Positions 1-8,475 of a stretch of DNA of 64,000 nt are shown here, one piece after another. The notes below the pieces were generated by a model. That model did not search any database. It was not told where the DNA came from and saw only the letters and a list, made by a program, of their open reading frames with translations. Source of the stretch: BP-464 sp045805505 (GTDB lineage Bacteria; Actinomycetota; Thermoleophilia; Solirubrobacterales; Solirubrobacteraceae); contig JBJMLA010000088.1 of the NCBI GenBank assembly GCA_045805505.1, positions 41,922 to 105,921 on the forward strand. Direction: 5' to 3'. Each line of letters begins with the position of its first letter. Position 1 is the stretch's first letter. The position numbers were made by a program, and so were the translations under genes.

Positions 1-59
1 CCCGCGGGAACCGCGGAGACCGCGACCAGGCAGGCGGCAACGGCAAGCAGGCAGCGCAT
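1..59 (-). CDS. Secreted protein, N-terminal fragment (runs off the window)
   Basis: Only the first 19 codons lie in the window. Read on the minus strand from the ATG at 59 they give MRCLLAVAACLVAVSAVPAG, a short basic start followed by a hydrophobic alanine/valine stretch typical of a Sec signal peptide. The mature protein is outside the window, so no function can be given. It is upstream of, and codirectional with, nothing else visible; the neighbouring helicase gene ends at 132 on the same strand, so the two could be cotranscribed, with a hairpin between them. Confidence 0.55.
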   Translation of the reverse strand, partial: MRCLLAVAACLVAVSAVPA

Positions 60-98
60 GCCTCGGAAACGCCGCGGGCCGACAGAACTTGCGGGCGT

Positions 99-130
99 CT
101 TTAGAAACGGGTCTGACCCCGTTTCTAAAG
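99..130. repeat. Perfect 13-bp inverted repeat with GGGTCTGACCCC core
   Basis: Arms 99-111 and 118-130 are perfect reverse complements (CTTTAGAAACGGG) around a 6-nt loop. It begins one base after the helicase stop codon, so it could act as a 3' end or terminator for that minus-strand gene, although no T-run follows. The 12-nt core GGGTCTGACCCC at 109-120 is the exact reverse complement of the core repeated three times at 40975-41063. That makes it more likely a copy of a dispersed palindromic repeat family than a dedicated terminator. Confidence 0.7.
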
Positions 131-131
131 A

Positions 132-2297
132 TCAACCGGCGACGCGGAGGTGCTTGAAGGGCTTGCCTTCGCGGAGCTCGCGGATGACCTCGGTGACGAG
201 GCCGTCGCCGTCGAGGGTGCGGCCCTCGGTGACGGCGGAGACGATCGCGCGCTTGCGCTGGATGAGCTCGGCCATGGTCTCGTCGATGGTCCCGGCGGCC
301 AGGAGGTACCAGGCGGTGACGTTGTCGCGCTGGCCGATGCGGTGGCAGCGGTCCTCGGCCTGGTCGTGCATCGCCGGGGTCCACTCGAGCTCGAGGAAGC
401 AGACGTTGGACGCGCGGGTGAGCGTGATGCCCTGCGCCGCCACGCGGGTGGCGCAGACGATCAGCTGCGGGCCGTCGGGCTCCTGGAACGCGCGAACGGC
501 GTCCTCGCGCTTCTGGGTGGAGTCCGAGCCGAGCAGGTGCGCGGCGTCGGGGAAGCGCTCGACGACGGCCTTCTGCACCTCGACGTGGCGTGCGAAGACG
601 ACGAGCGGCTCGCCGCTGGCCAGGAAGTCGTGGATCCAGGCCAGCGCCGCGTTGAGCTTGCCGCGGCCGGCGAGCATCTGCAGCGCGCCGAGCTGGGCGA
701 GCCGCTGGGCGCGCAGCGTCGCGGCGATCTTGGCCTCGAGCTCGGAGAGGTCCAGTGGCTGCGAGCGCAGCCACTCGATGACGTCCTTCTCGGCGAGCCG
801 GTACTCGCGCTCGTTGTCGAGGGCGATCGGGACGACGACCTGGCGCTTGGGCGGCAGCTGAGGCAGGACGTCGGCCTTCAGGCGCCGGACGAAGCAGCGC
901 CGCCGCAGATGCCAGTGCAGCCGCTCCTCCGACAGCGCGGCCCCGTTGAACTGGCGCTTGAAGCGCGCGCCGCTGCCGAAGTCCTCGAGGCGCCCGAGCA
1001 CGCGCAGCTGCGCGATCAGCTCCTCGGCGTGGTTGAGCACCGGCGTCCCGGTCAGGGCGAGCCGCAGCCCGTCCTCGGGGATCGCCGCGGCGAGCCGGCG
1101 CACGGCCTGCGTGCGCTTGGCCTGGGGGTTCTTGACGTAGTGGGACTCGTCGACGACCAGGGCGCGGGGCCGGATCCGCGCCAGCGCCTCGCGGTGCGCG
1201 GCGACGATCTCGTAGTTGAGCACCGTGATCTCGCCCGTCTTCGGCACGGCCTGACGCCCCTCGAGGATCACCACATCGCGGTGCGGCAGCCAGTGCGCCG
1301 CCTCGCGCACCCAGTTGAGCTTGAGCGATGCGGGACAGATGACGATCGCCGGATACGCGTCGTCGGCCTCGAGCGCGGCGAGCGCCTCCACGGTCTTGCC
1401 CAGGCCCTGCTCGTCGGCCAGGAACGTCCGGCGGTGCTCGAGCGCGTAGCGCACGCCCGCCCACTGAAACGGCTGGAGCTCGCCGCCGAGCCGCGCGGCC
1501 ACGTCGTCGAGCGCCGGCGCCTCGGTGGCCCGCGATTGGCGCACGGCCTCCATCGCCTCGTCGTGCTCGGCCCGCAGGCGGTCGAGCACCGGGCGCGCGA
1601 CCGCCGTGACCTCGACCTCGGTGTGCAGCCCCAGGAACGCGTCGAGGTCCTCGGCCAGCCACGGATCCAGCGGCACCCGCCGGCCCTCGGACCCCTTGAC
1701 CGCGTCGAACGCCTCGCCGACCGCCGGGTCCCACAGGACCTCGAGCCGCAGCGACTCGCCGTCGACGCCGCTGAACCAGTCCAGCCGCGCCGGCGCCGGG
1801 GTCCGGCCGAGCTCGAGGATGGTCACGCAGCGCGCGGCCGAGGCGTCGAGCCGGGCGGAGCGCTCGTCGCGCAGGGCCACCGCCACCGCTTCGGTCATCG
1901 GCGCCAGCAGCGCGCCCTCGACCTCGATCGCCTCGATGGCCTCCGGCAGCTTCCCGGCGCGCGTGCGCATGACGAACCAGCCCCGGCCGTCGTGGCGTGT
2001 CGTCGACACCCCGCCGATCCAGCGCTCCTTCAGCCCGCTGAGCCACTCGTCGACCTCGGGCGTCGTCGTCAGCTCGGGGAAGCGCGCGAGGATGTCGGCG
2101 ACGTGCACGCCCACCCAGTCCTCGGCGTAGGCGAACCACTCGCGTCGGTCCCAGTCGAAGCGGCGGCCCGGAATCCTGCGCACCGCGTCGACGATGTGCT
2201 GGTCGTAGGGGAACCCGAGGACCACGATCTGCTGGCCCGCGGCGTCGTGGCGCAGCTCGACGTTCGGTCCCGGGTCGACGATCTCCATTCGGCGCAC
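132..2297 (-). CDS. SNF2-family helicase with HARP-like N-terminus (SMARCAL1-type)
   Basis: A 721-residue superfamily 2 ATPase of the SNF2 class. The N-terminal segment (about 25-65, with IPGRRFDWDRREWFAY) resembles the HARP module of annealing helicases such as SMARCAL1. The motor carries Walker A DEQGLGKT (295-302), Walker B DESH (383-386) and, near the C-terminus, the SNF2 motif VI HRIGQ. It probably remodels DNA or protein-DNA complexes during replication or repair; this is inferred from the family. The start is GTG at 2297; ATG at 2288 (MEIVDPG) is equally possible and would keep the whole HARP-like region. It diverges from the phosphorylase gene with about 30 bp between starts, so the two promoters must overlap. 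A palindromic hairpin follows the stop. Confidence 0.9.
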   Translation of the reverse strand: MRRMEIVDPGPNVELRHDAAGQQIVVLGFPYDQHIVDAVRRIPGRRFDWDRREWFAYAEDWVGVHVADILARFPELTTTPEVDEWLSGLKERWIGGVSTTRHDGRGWFVMRTRAGKLPEAIEAIEVEGALLAPMTEAVAVALRDERSARLDASAARCVTILELGRTPAPARLDWFSGVDGESLRLEVLWDPAVGEAFDAVKGSEGRRVPLDPWLAEDLDAFLGLHTEVEVTAVARPVLDRLRAEHDEAMEAVRQSRATEAPALDDVAARLGGELQPFQWAGVRYALEHRRTFLADEQGLGKTVEALAALEADDAYPAIVICPASLKLNWVREAAHWLPHRDVVILEGRQAVPKTGEITVLNYEIVAAHREALARIRPRALVVDESHYVKNPQAKRTQAVRRLAAAIPEDGLRLALTGTPVLNHAEELIAQLRVLGRLEDFGSGARFKRQFNGAALSEERLHWHLRRRCFVRRLKADVLPQLPPKRQVVVPIALDNEREYRLAEKDVIEWLRSQPLDLSELEAKIAATLRAQRLAQLGALQMLAGRGKLNAALAWIHDFLASGEPLVVFARHVEVQKAVVERFPDAAHLLGSDSTQKREDAVRAFQEPDGPQLIVCATRVAAQGITLTRASNVCFLELEWTPAMHDQAEDRCHRIGQRDNVTAWYLLAAGTIDETMAELIQRKRAIVSAVTEGRTLDGDGLVTEVIRELREGKPFKHLRVAG

Positions 2298-2326
2298 CAG
2301 ACGTTAGTCAGCGAACTCTGCGTGGC

Positions 2327-4429
2327 ATGATCGGGAACATGTCCCCGGGAGCAGAAGACCTCCGCCGCGCGGCCGACGCGCTGGCCTCGCGCCTGCCGGA
2401 GCCCCTGGCCCCGCTTGCGCGGATCGCCTACAACTACCGCTGGTCGTGGCTGCCCGGCGGACCTGAGCTCTTCGAGGCGATCGCCCCGCACCGCTGGGCG
2501 CTGTGCGGCAACAACCCGGTCCGGATGCTGCAGGAGGTCTCGGCCGGCTCGCTCGAGCACGCGGCCGCCGACGAGGGGCTGCTGGCGCAGATGCGCGAGG
2601 TCGAGCGCCTGATCGACGAGGACATGGCCCGCGAGCCGATGGACGGCCCGGTCGACCCCGCCAACCCCGTCGCGTTCTTCTGCGCGGAGTACGGCGTCCA
2701 CGCCTCGCTGCCCGTCTACTCCGGCGGCCTGGGCGCGCTGGCCGGCGACATCCTCAAGGAGTCCAGCGACCGCGCGCTGCCGCTGGTCGCCATCGGCCTG
2801 ATGTACCACCAGGGCTACTTCCGCCAGCGCATCGACGGCACGGGCTGGCAGCAGGAGTACTGGCTCGAGACCGACCCCGACCGGCTGCCCGCAGCGCTCG
2901 TCACCGATGACGGCGACCGGCCGCTGACGGTGACCGTGCCGATAAACGGCGAGGACGTCGTCGCGCAGATCTGGCGGGTCGACATCGGCCGCGTCGCGCT
3001 CTACCTGCTCGACGCCGAGCGGCCCGAGAACAGCCACCTGGCCCGCTGGACCTCCTCGCAGCTCTACGTCGGCGATCCCGTCACCCGTCTCAGCCAGTAC
3101 GTCCTGCTCGGCGTCGGCGGCATGCGCGCGCTGCGCGCGATGGGCATCGAGCCGGGCGTCGTGCACCTCAACGAGGGCCACGCCGCGTTCGCCCAACTCG
3201 AGCTCGGCGATCCCGACCGCACGATCTTCACCACGCACACCCCCGTCCCGGCCGGCAACGACACCTACCCGGCCGATCAGGTCCGCGAGGCGATCGGCGG
3301 GCTCGGCGTCGACGTCGAGGCGCTCATCCGCCTCGGGCGGACCAACCCCGACGACGAGCACGAGCCGTTCGGCGTCACGCAGTACGCGCTGCGCACCAGC
3401 CGCGCCGCCAACGGCGTGGCCAAGCGCCACGGCGAGGTCGCCCGCGACATGTGGCAGGGTCTGTGGCCCGACCGTGGCGTCGACGACGTCCCCATCACGC
3501 ACGTGACCAACGGCGTGCACATCCCGACCTGGGTGGGGCCGCCGATGCGCGCGCTGCTCGACCGCCACCTCGGCGAGGACTGGATGTTCCGCGCGGCCGA
3601 TCCGGCCACGTGGGAGGCGGTCGACGGCATCCCCGACGAGGAGATCTGGGCCGCCCGCAACGAGCAGCGCGGCACGCTCATCGACTACGTGCGCGACCGC
3701 AGCGCGCTGGACCGGCTCTCGCGCGGCGAGCAGCGCGGCTACGTCGAGGCGGCCGCGCGCGCGTTCGATCCCGACGTGCTGACGATCGGCTTCGCCCGCC
3801 GCGTCGCCACCTACAAGCGCCTGACGCTGCTGATGAGCGATCCCGGCCGCGCGCTGGGGCTGCTCGAGAGCGACCGCCCGATCCAGATCCTCATCGCCGG
3901 CAAGGCGCATCCGCGCGACGACGGCGGCAAGAGCCTGATCCAGACGCTGTTCAACCAGCGCGGGGCGTCGGCCGTCGGCCAGCGCGTCATCTTCCTGCAG
4001 GACTACGACCTGGCGATGGGCGCCCGGCTGACACGCGGCTGCGACGTCTGGGTCAACGTGCCGCGCCCGCCGCTGGAGGCCAGCGGCACGAGCGGCATGA
4101 AGTCGTCGATGAACGGCGGCCTGAACCTCTCGGTGCTCGACGGCTGGTGGCCCGAGGCCTACGACGGCACCAACGGCTGGGCGATCTCCGGCGACGTCGA
4201 CGAGGACCACGGCGGCCAGGACCACCGCGACGGATCCGAGCTCTACCGGCTGCTCGAGGAGGAGGTCGTTCCCTCCTACTACGGCCGCGGCGACGACGGG
4301 ATCCCGCACGACTGGGTCGCCAAGGTCAAGCGCGCGCTGATGACCGTCGGGCCGCAGTTCGCCGCCGGCCGGATGGTCGGCGACTACGTCGAGCGGATGT
4401 ACTCGCAGGTCACCGCCGGCGTCGCGTAG
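2327..4429 (+). CDS. glgP: Alpha-glucan (glycogen) phosphorylase, DUF3417 short type
   Basis: Phosphorolysis of alpha-1,4-glucans to glucose-1-phosphate, a cytoplasmic step in glycogen breakdown. The 700-residue protein has the N-terminal DUF3417-like helical segment (about 10-110: IAYNYRWSW, NNPVRML) and a GT35 phosphorylase domain. The pyridoxal-phosphate lysine motif EASGTSGMKSSMNG has its lysine at residue 592. Other GT35 signatures are FCAEYGVHASLPVYSGGLG and LNEGHAAF. Length fits the short actinobacterial form, not the 800+ residue MalP form. Start is ATG 2327; ATG 2339 (MSPGAEDL) is an alternative. Its product can enter the pentose phosphate enzymes encoded at 41-53 kb. Confidence 0.95.
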   Translation: MIGNMSPGAEDLRRAADALASRLPEPLAPLARIAYNYRWSWLPGGPELFEAIAPHRWALCGNNPVRMLQEVSAGSLEHAAADEGLLAQMREVERLIDEDMAREPMDGPVDPANPVAFFCAEYGVHASLPVYSGGLGALAGDILKESSDRALPLVAIGLMYHQGYFRQRIDGTGWQQEYWLETDPDRLPAALVTDDGDRPLTVTVPINGEDVVAQIWRVDIGRVALYLLDAERPENSHLARWTSSQLYVGDPVTRLSQYVLLGVGGMRALRAMGIEPGVVHLNEGHAAFAQLELGDPDRTIFTTHTPVPAGNDTYPADQVREAIGGLGVDVEALIRLGRTNPDDEHEPFGVTQYALRTSRAANGVAKRHGEVARDMWQGLWPDRGVDDVPITHVTNGVHIPTWVGPPMRALLDRHLGEDWMFRAADPATWEAVDGIPDEEIWAARNEQRGTLIDYVRDRSALDRLSRGEQRGYVEAAARAFDPDVLTIGFARRVATYKRLTLLMSDPGRALGLLESDRPIQILIAGKAHPRDDGGKSLIQTLFNQRGASAVGQRVIFLQDYDLAMGARLTRGCDVWVNVPRPPLEASGTSGMKSSMNGGLNLSVLDGWWPEAYDGTNGWAISGDVDEDHGGQDHRDGSELYRLLEEEVVPSYYGRGDDGIPHDWVAKVKRALMTVGPQFAAGRMVGDYVERMYSQVTAGVA

Positions 4430-4435
4430 CCGCGG

Positions 4436-5059
4436 CTAGGCCACGACGCGCCGGATCAGCGCGGCCCAGCCGGCCTTGAGGTCGGCGAGCGGCACACCGC
4501 GGCCGCGCAGCTGGTGCATGACCAGCTCCGCCGACAGGGTCGAGAGCAGGGCGTCGGCCGTGTAGCCGGCGTCGAGCTCGGGCGCGCCCGCCCGGACCAG
4601 CAGCGAGACATGGGCGCGGTGGGCGCCGTAGACGGAGGTGCGAAAGCGCATGCCCGGCGAGGCCTCCGCCGCGAGCAGGAACTCGCCGTGGCAGGCGGTG
4701 AACTCCAGCAGCTCCTCGCCGAAGGCGACCAGGCGGTCGGCGGGCGGAGCACCGGGACCCAGCGGCGCCGGGCCGCGGATGAAGCGCTCCTGGAAGTCGG
4801 CCTCGCCTTCCTCGAGCAGCGCCCGCACGAGCGAGCCACGATCGCCGAAGCGGCGGAACAGCGTGCCCTTGCCGACGCCGGCCCCGCAGGCGATCGCGTC
4901 CATCGAGACGTTCTCGACGCCCTTCTCGCGGAACAGCCGCTCGGCGGTGGTGAGGATCAGCGCCCGGTTGCGCACCGCGTCGGCCCGCGGGCGCGGCTCG
5001 CTGCCCAGCACGGGCAGCTCGATGGGGGCGTCGGTGGGGTGCATGGGCAGCGGCTTCAT
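4436..5059 (-). CDS. TetR-family transcriptional regulator
   Basis: A 207-residue TetR-type repressor. The N-terminal helix-turn-helix lies at about 30-75 (ILTTAERLFREKGVENVSM, then GVGKGTLFRRFGDR), followed by a variable all-helical ligand-binding domain. It is divergent from the YceI/flavin-reductase pair, and two palindromes (5070-5081 and 5111-5122) sit in the shared promoter region, so it most likely represses both itself and that pair. The ligand is unknown; given the YceI neighbour a lipid, quinone or electrophile is plausible but unproven. ATG at 5059 is used; an internal ATG (MHPTDAP) is a minor alternative. Confidence 0.88.
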   Translation of the reverse strand: MKPLPMHPTDAPIELPVLGSEPRPRADAVRNRALILTTAERLFREKGVENVSMDAIACGAGVGKGTLFRRFGDRGSLVRALLEEGEADFQERFIRGPAPLGPGAPPADRLVAFGEELLEFTACHGEFLLAAEASPGMRFRTSVYGAHRAHVSLLVRAGAPELDAGYTADALLSTLSAELVMHQLRGRGVPLADLKAGWAALIRRVVA

Positions 5060-5069
5060 CGTCTCATGT

Positions 5070-5122
5070 GGACCATAGTCCGTTTACGTGCTACAGTGTA
5101 CCCAACAAGCGGACTACGGTCC
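5070..5122. promoter_or_regulatory. Paired palindromic operators between tetR and yceI
   Basis: GGACCATAGTCC (5070-5081) and GGACTACGGTCC (5111-5122) are two near-identical 12-bp palindromes with GGAC-N4-GTCC architecture, separated by 29 bp, and their CGGACTAYGGTCC-like halves are themselves inverted relative to each other. They occupy the 100-bp gap between divergent start codons at 5059 and 5160, where TetR autoregulatory operators normally lie. The site next to 5059 would block the regulator gene and the other would block yceI. Confidence 0.65.
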
Positions 5123-5159
5123 GAATCACACCCACACAGCGATTCACTGGAGACATCAC

Positions 5160-5711
5160 ATGGCCGGCACCATCACCACCACCCCCGTCGCTCCCGCAGG
5201 CACCTGGCAGCTCGATCCGGTCCACTCGTCCGCTTCTTTTGCGGTCAAGCACATGGTCGTCGCCACGTTCCGCGGCCGCTTCGAGGAGTTCGACGTGACC
5301 CTGACCGCCGACGAGAACGGCGAGGCCCAGATCAACGGCACGGTCAAGGCCGACTCGATTGTCGTCAAGGACGACAACCTCGGCGAGCACCTCAAGGCGC
5401 CGGACTTCTTCGACACCGAGCGCTTCGCCGACATCAGCTTCGTCTCCAACGCGGTGCGCCGCGACGGTGACGAGCTCGTCGTCGACGGCGAGCTGACGAT
5501 CAAGGGCAACACGCACCCGGTCGAGGCCCGCGGCACGATCACCGACCCCGCTGTGACGTTCGGCGACGTCGAGAAGATCGGCCTGACGCTCGAGACCGAC
5601 ATCGATCGCACCAAGTTCGGCCTCGAGTGGAACGCGCCGCTGCCCAAGGGCGGCTTCGCGCTGGCCAACGACGTCAAGCTCACGGTCGAGCTCGAGCTGG
5701 CCAAGGCCTAG
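5160..5711 (+). CDS. YceI-family polyisoprenoid-binding-like protein
   Basis: A 183-residue YceI-like lipocalin-fold protein. Family hallmarks are visible: the opening GTWQLDPVHSSASFAVKHM, the central LKAPDFFDTERFADISF and the C-terminal DRTKFGLEWNAPLPKGG. E. coli YceI-type proteins bind long isoprenoid chains. No signal peptide is seen, so this copy is probably cytoplasmic. I chose ATG at 5160 because it follows a CTGGAGA ribosome site at 5147-5153 and begins at the conserved domain; a longer frame from 5088 would run through the operators. The flavin reductase starts 5 bp downstream, so the two form an operon under the divergent TetR. Confidence 0.88.
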   Translation: MAGTITTTPVAPAGTWQLDPVHSSASFAVKHMVVATFRGRFEEFDVTLTADENGEAQINGTVKADSIVVKDDNLGEHLKAPDFFDTERFADISFVSNAVRRDGDELVVDGELTIKGNTHPVEARGTITDPAVTFGDVEKIGLTLETDIDRTKFGLEWNAPLPKGGFALANDVKLTVELELAKA

Positions 5712-5715
5712 AGCG

Positions 5716-6273
5716 ATGCGAGTCCTCGGAGTAAGCGGGTCGCTCCGTCGCGACTCGCACAACAGCAAGCTCCTCCGGGCGGCAGCCGCGCTGCTGCCGT
5801 CCGGGGTGGAGCTCGTCGAGTTCGACGGGCTCAAGGCCATCCCGCCGTTCGACGAGGACGACGAGGTGGCCCCGGGGGCGGAGGTCGAGGCGTGGCGTGA
5901 GGCGATCGCCCAGGCCGACGTGATCCTCTTCGCCACCCCCGAGTACAACCACTCGATCCCCGGCGTGCTGAAGAACGCGGTGGACTGGGCCTCGCGGCCG
6001 AGCAAGTCGGCCGCGCTGCGCAACAAGCCCGTCGCCGTGGTCGGCGCCAGCACCGGGATGTTCGGTGCGGTGTGGGCCCAGGCCGAGCTGCGCAAGGTCC
6101 TGGCCGCCGCCGGCGCCCGGGTCGTCGACCGCGAGCTGCCGGTCCTGTCGGCCGACGACGCGTTCACCGACGACGGCCGGCTGATCGAGGCCGAGCAGCA
6201 CGACGAGCTCGCGTCGATCGTCGAGCAGCTGGTCACCGAGGGCCAGGCCCGCTTCAGCACCGCCGCCGTCTAG
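5716..6273 (+). CDS. NADPH-dependent FMN reductase family protein
   Basis: A 185-residue flavodoxin-like reductase of the SsuE/ArsH/chromate-reductase group. The phosphate-binding loop GSLRRDSHNSKLL is at residues 8-20 and the second flavin motif TPEYNHSIPGVLKNAVDW is near 75-92. It should reduce FMN, quinones or other electrophiles with NAD(P)H in the cytoplasm. It lies 5 bp after yceI and so shares control by the TetR protein; the pair looks like a small response unit to a redox-active or lipophilic compound, which is inference. Confidence 0.87.
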   Translation: MRVLGVSGSLRRDSHNSKLLRAAAALLPSGVELVEFDGLKAIPPFDEDDEVAPGAEVEAWREAIAQADVILFATPEYNHSIPGVLKNAVDWASRPSKSAALRNKPVAVVGASTGMFGAVWAQAELRKVLAAAGARVVDRELPVLSADDAFTDDGRLIEAEQHDELASIVEQLVTEGQARFSTAAV

Positions 6274-6283
6274 CCTGCGGCGC

Positions 6284-7414
6284 TTGGACGCCTGGATCGC
6301 CGCCGCCGCCGAGGAGATCGCCGCCCGCGCCGAGCGTGAGCTCGAGGCGCTGGTCGGGGTCTCCTCGCCGTCCGGCGACGTCCGCGGCGCGGAGGAGGTC
6401 CTGGCCATCGTCGGGGCGCTGCTGCCGCCCGAGGCCGAGGTCGAGCGGATCGCCTGCTCCTCGCCCGGCCATGCGCCCGACCTCGTGGCCACGGTCCGCG
6501 GGACCGGCACCGGGCGGATCGTCCTGGTCGGCCACGTCGACACGGTCATCGCCCACGGCGAGCACCGGCCCGTGGAGGTCGACGGCGACCGCCTGATCGG
6601 CTCGGGCACGGTCGACATGAAGGGCGGCGACGTCCTCGCGCTCGGCGTCCTGCGCGCGTTCGCCGCCGAGCCTCACCGCTTCGCCGAGATCGCGCTGCTG
6701 CTCGTCTGCGACGAGGAGTGGCGCACCGCGCCGTTCGCGCACCGCGAGCGCTTCGCGGGCTGGGACGCCTGCCTGTGCTTCGAGGGCGGGCAGGCCGCCG
6801 AGGACGGCACCGACGAGGTCGTCGTCCGGCGCAAGGCGGCCGGGACGCTCGTTGTCGACGGCCACGGCCGCAGCGCCCATTCGGGGTCGCAGCCCGACAA
6901 GGGCGCCAACGCCCTGCTGGCCCTCGCCGAGGCGGCGCGGGTGGTCGCCGCCCACCACGACCCGGCCGGCGCGCAGCGCCTGACCGCCGTTCCCACCGTG
7001 CTCAACAGCGGCGACGCCTTCAACGTGGTCCCCGGTGCCGGGCGCCTGATCTGCGACCTGCGAGCCGACGCCGAGCAGCCGTTCTACGACGTGATGGCGG
7101 CGATCCCCGACAGCGTGGGGGGTGTGCGGTTGGAGGCCTCGATGCTGCGTGTCTGGCCCGGGATGGACGCCCGCAAGCCCGCGGCGCCCGTCCTGGAGGC
7201 CGCCGGCGCGATCCTCGGGCGCCCGATCCTGCCCGGCGCCCGGGGCGGCGCCAGCGACGCGAGCCACCTGGCCGCCGGCATCTCCGTGACCATCGACGGC
7301 CTCGGCCCGATCGGCGGAGACGCGCACCATCCCGACGAGTACGTGCTGCGCTCGTCGATGTTGGCGCGTTCGCAGGTCGCATTGGCTTTGGCCGCGGCCT
7401 GTTTGGACCGATGA
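6284..7414 (+). CDS. M20-family metallopeptidase (CPG2/ArgE-DapE type)
   Basis: A 376-residue zinc exopeptidase or deacylase. Metal-site motifs are LVGHVDTV (first histidine and aspartate), GSGTVDMKGG (bridging aspartate), CDEEW (catalytic and metal glutamate region) and a C-terminal HHPDEYV (last histidine); the dimerisation domain is inserted between about 190 and 290. The substrate cannot be assigned: ArgE, DapE and carboxypeptidase G2 all share this layout. The first in-frame start is TTG at 6284, 10 bp after the flavin reductase stop, so it may be the last gene of the TetR-controlled unit. No signal peptide is seen. Confidence 0.85.
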   Translation: MDAWIAAAAEEIAARAERELEALVGVSSPSGDVRGAEEVLAIVGALLPPEAEVERIACSSPGHAPDLVATVRGTGTGRIVLVGHVDTVIAHGEHRPVEVDGDRLIGSGTVDMKGGDVLALGVLRAFAAEPHRFAEIALLLVCDEEWRTAPFAHRERFAGWDACLCFEGGQAAEDGTDEVVVRRKAAGTLVVDGHGRSAHSGSQPDKGANALLALAEAARVVAAHHDPAGAQRLTAVPTVLNSGDAFNVVPGAGRLICDLRADAEQPFYDVMAAIPDSVGGVRLEASMLRVWPGMDARKPAAPVLEAAGAILGRPILPGARGGASDASHLAAGISVTIDGLGPIGGDAHHPDEYVLRSSMLARSQVALALAAACLDR

Positions 7415-7463
7415 ACGGTGCGTAACCGCAACCTTCTGTCGGTTTACCCGTTACAGTTGCCGT

Positions 7464-7625
7464 AGTCGTGACCAAGCCGAGTCCTGGTGGAGCCATCCAC
7501 CGGGAGCGGGGGACCCAATCGATCCGAGGCTCGTTCCGTAGCCGAAGATCTGGGGCGAATCCAGGCCAAGGGGCCTGGTAGCGCTGCCTTTTCTGCGCGA
7601 GCCCGTCAGCTCACCCCGTAGGCAC
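7464..7625 (+). promoter_or_regulatory. c-di-AMP (ydaO/yuaA) riboswitch
   Basis: The 234-bp leader between the peptidase and the NlpC/P60 gene carries the conserved ydaO blocks in order: GGGGGACCCA (7508-7517), GGGGCGAATCC (7552-7562), the pseudo-repeat stem CCAGGCC..GGCCTGG (7561-7578) and GAGCCCGTCAGCTCACC plus CGTAGGC (7599-7622). This class binds cyclic di-AMP and usually turns genes off. A purine-rich ribosome site (AAAAAGAGG, about 7635-7643) and the TTG start follow within 25 nt, so the switch can act on transcription or translation. ydaO switches ahead of wall hydrolases are well known in Actinobacteria. Confidence 0.92.
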
Positions 7626-7648
7626 CGGAAAAGGAAAAAGAGGTTCCG

Positions 7649-8455
7649 TTGTCCACGCATAGCCGTCTGGCCTGCGCCGTCATGGCGCTGGGAATGTTCG
7701 TACCCATGCAGGTCGCCGCCGCCGATTCCTCGGATACGGGCGGGTCGGCCTTCACGGCCGCCAAGCCCAAGCCGCGCAAGGTCACCACGCTCGGTGACCG
7801 CGTCCCCGTCCGCAAGGGCATGCGGGGCAAGGACGTCCGCCAGCTGCAGGGCTACCTGGCCCGGCTCGGGTTCTCCGTCGGCGTCGACGGCTCGTTCGGT
7901 CGCCAGACCTCGGTCGCCCTGCGCGGCTTCGAGAAGCGCGCCAAGCTGCCGGTCAACGGGGTCGTGGAGACGCCCGACATCGCGGCGATCCAGCGGATCC
8001 TCAAGAAGGGCGGCTTCCCGCCCCCGCCGCCGCCGCCCGAGCTGCCCGCCGGCTCGAAGGCCACCGTCAACAGGGCCGGCCTCGCCGCCGCGCCTTCGGA
8101 CGCTCCGCAGGTCGTCAAGGACATCATCGCCGCCGGCAACGAGATCGCGTCGAAGCCCTACCGCTACGGCGGCGGGCACGGCCGCTGGAAGGACACGGGC
8201 TACGACTGCTCGGGCTCGGTCTCCTACGCGCTGCACGGCGGCGGGCTGCTCAACACGCAGCTCGACTCGACGAGCTTCGAGCGCTGGGGCAAGGCCGGCT
8301 ACGGCAAGTGGATCACGATCTTCGCCAACTCCGGCCACGCCTACATGGTGGTCGCGGGCCTGCGCTTCGACACCAGCGGCGCGAACCCCAGCCGCTGGCA
8401 GGCCGCCAAGCGCTCGCCGAGCGGCTACGTCATCCGGCACCCCGCCAACTTCTAG
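7649..8455 (+). CDS. Secreted NlpC/P60 cell-wall hydrolase with peptidoglycan-binding domain
   Basis: A 268-residue exported protein: signal peptide (about 1-25, ending AAA), a PG_binding_1 domain at about 55-110 (GKDVRQLQGYLARLGF, VDGSFG), a proline hinge, then an NlpC/P60 cysteine peptidase domain from about 150. The catalytic cysteine lies in YDCSGS and the histidine in SGHAYMVV. It should cut peptide stems of peptidoglycan outside the membrane. The start is TTG at 7649, supported by the AAAAAGAGG ribosome site just upstream. The c-di-AMP riboswitch in its leader predicts that wall hydrolysis is lowered when c-di-AMP is high. Confidence 0.92.
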   Translation: MSTHSRLACAVMALGMFVPMQVAAADSSDTGGSAFTAAKPKPRKVTTLGDRVPVRKGMRGKDVRQLQGYLARLGFSVGVDGSFGRQTSVALRGFEKRAKLPVNGVVETPDIAAIQRILKKGGFPPPPPPPELPAGSKATVNRAGLAAAPSDAPQVVKDIIAAGNEIASKPYRYGGGHGRWKDTGYDCSGSVSYALHGGGLLNTQLDSTSFERWGKAGYGKWITIFANSGHAYMVVAGLRFDTSGANPSRWQAAKRSPSGYVIRHPANF

Positions 8456-8475
8456 CGGGCTGCGAGACTCGCGGG

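Noticed and set aside
99..130. Intrinsic terminator of the helicase gene
   Set aside because: There is a strong stem but no downstream T-run on either strand, and the core belongs to a dispersed repeat family. A terminator role is possible but not shown.
150..2330. Long open frame on the plus strand opposite the helicase gene
   Set aside because: It runs through the helicase coding sequence antisense. The amino-acid mix (Arg, Ala, Leu repeats) is what high-GC shadow frames give, while the minus-strand reading has clear SNF2 motifs.
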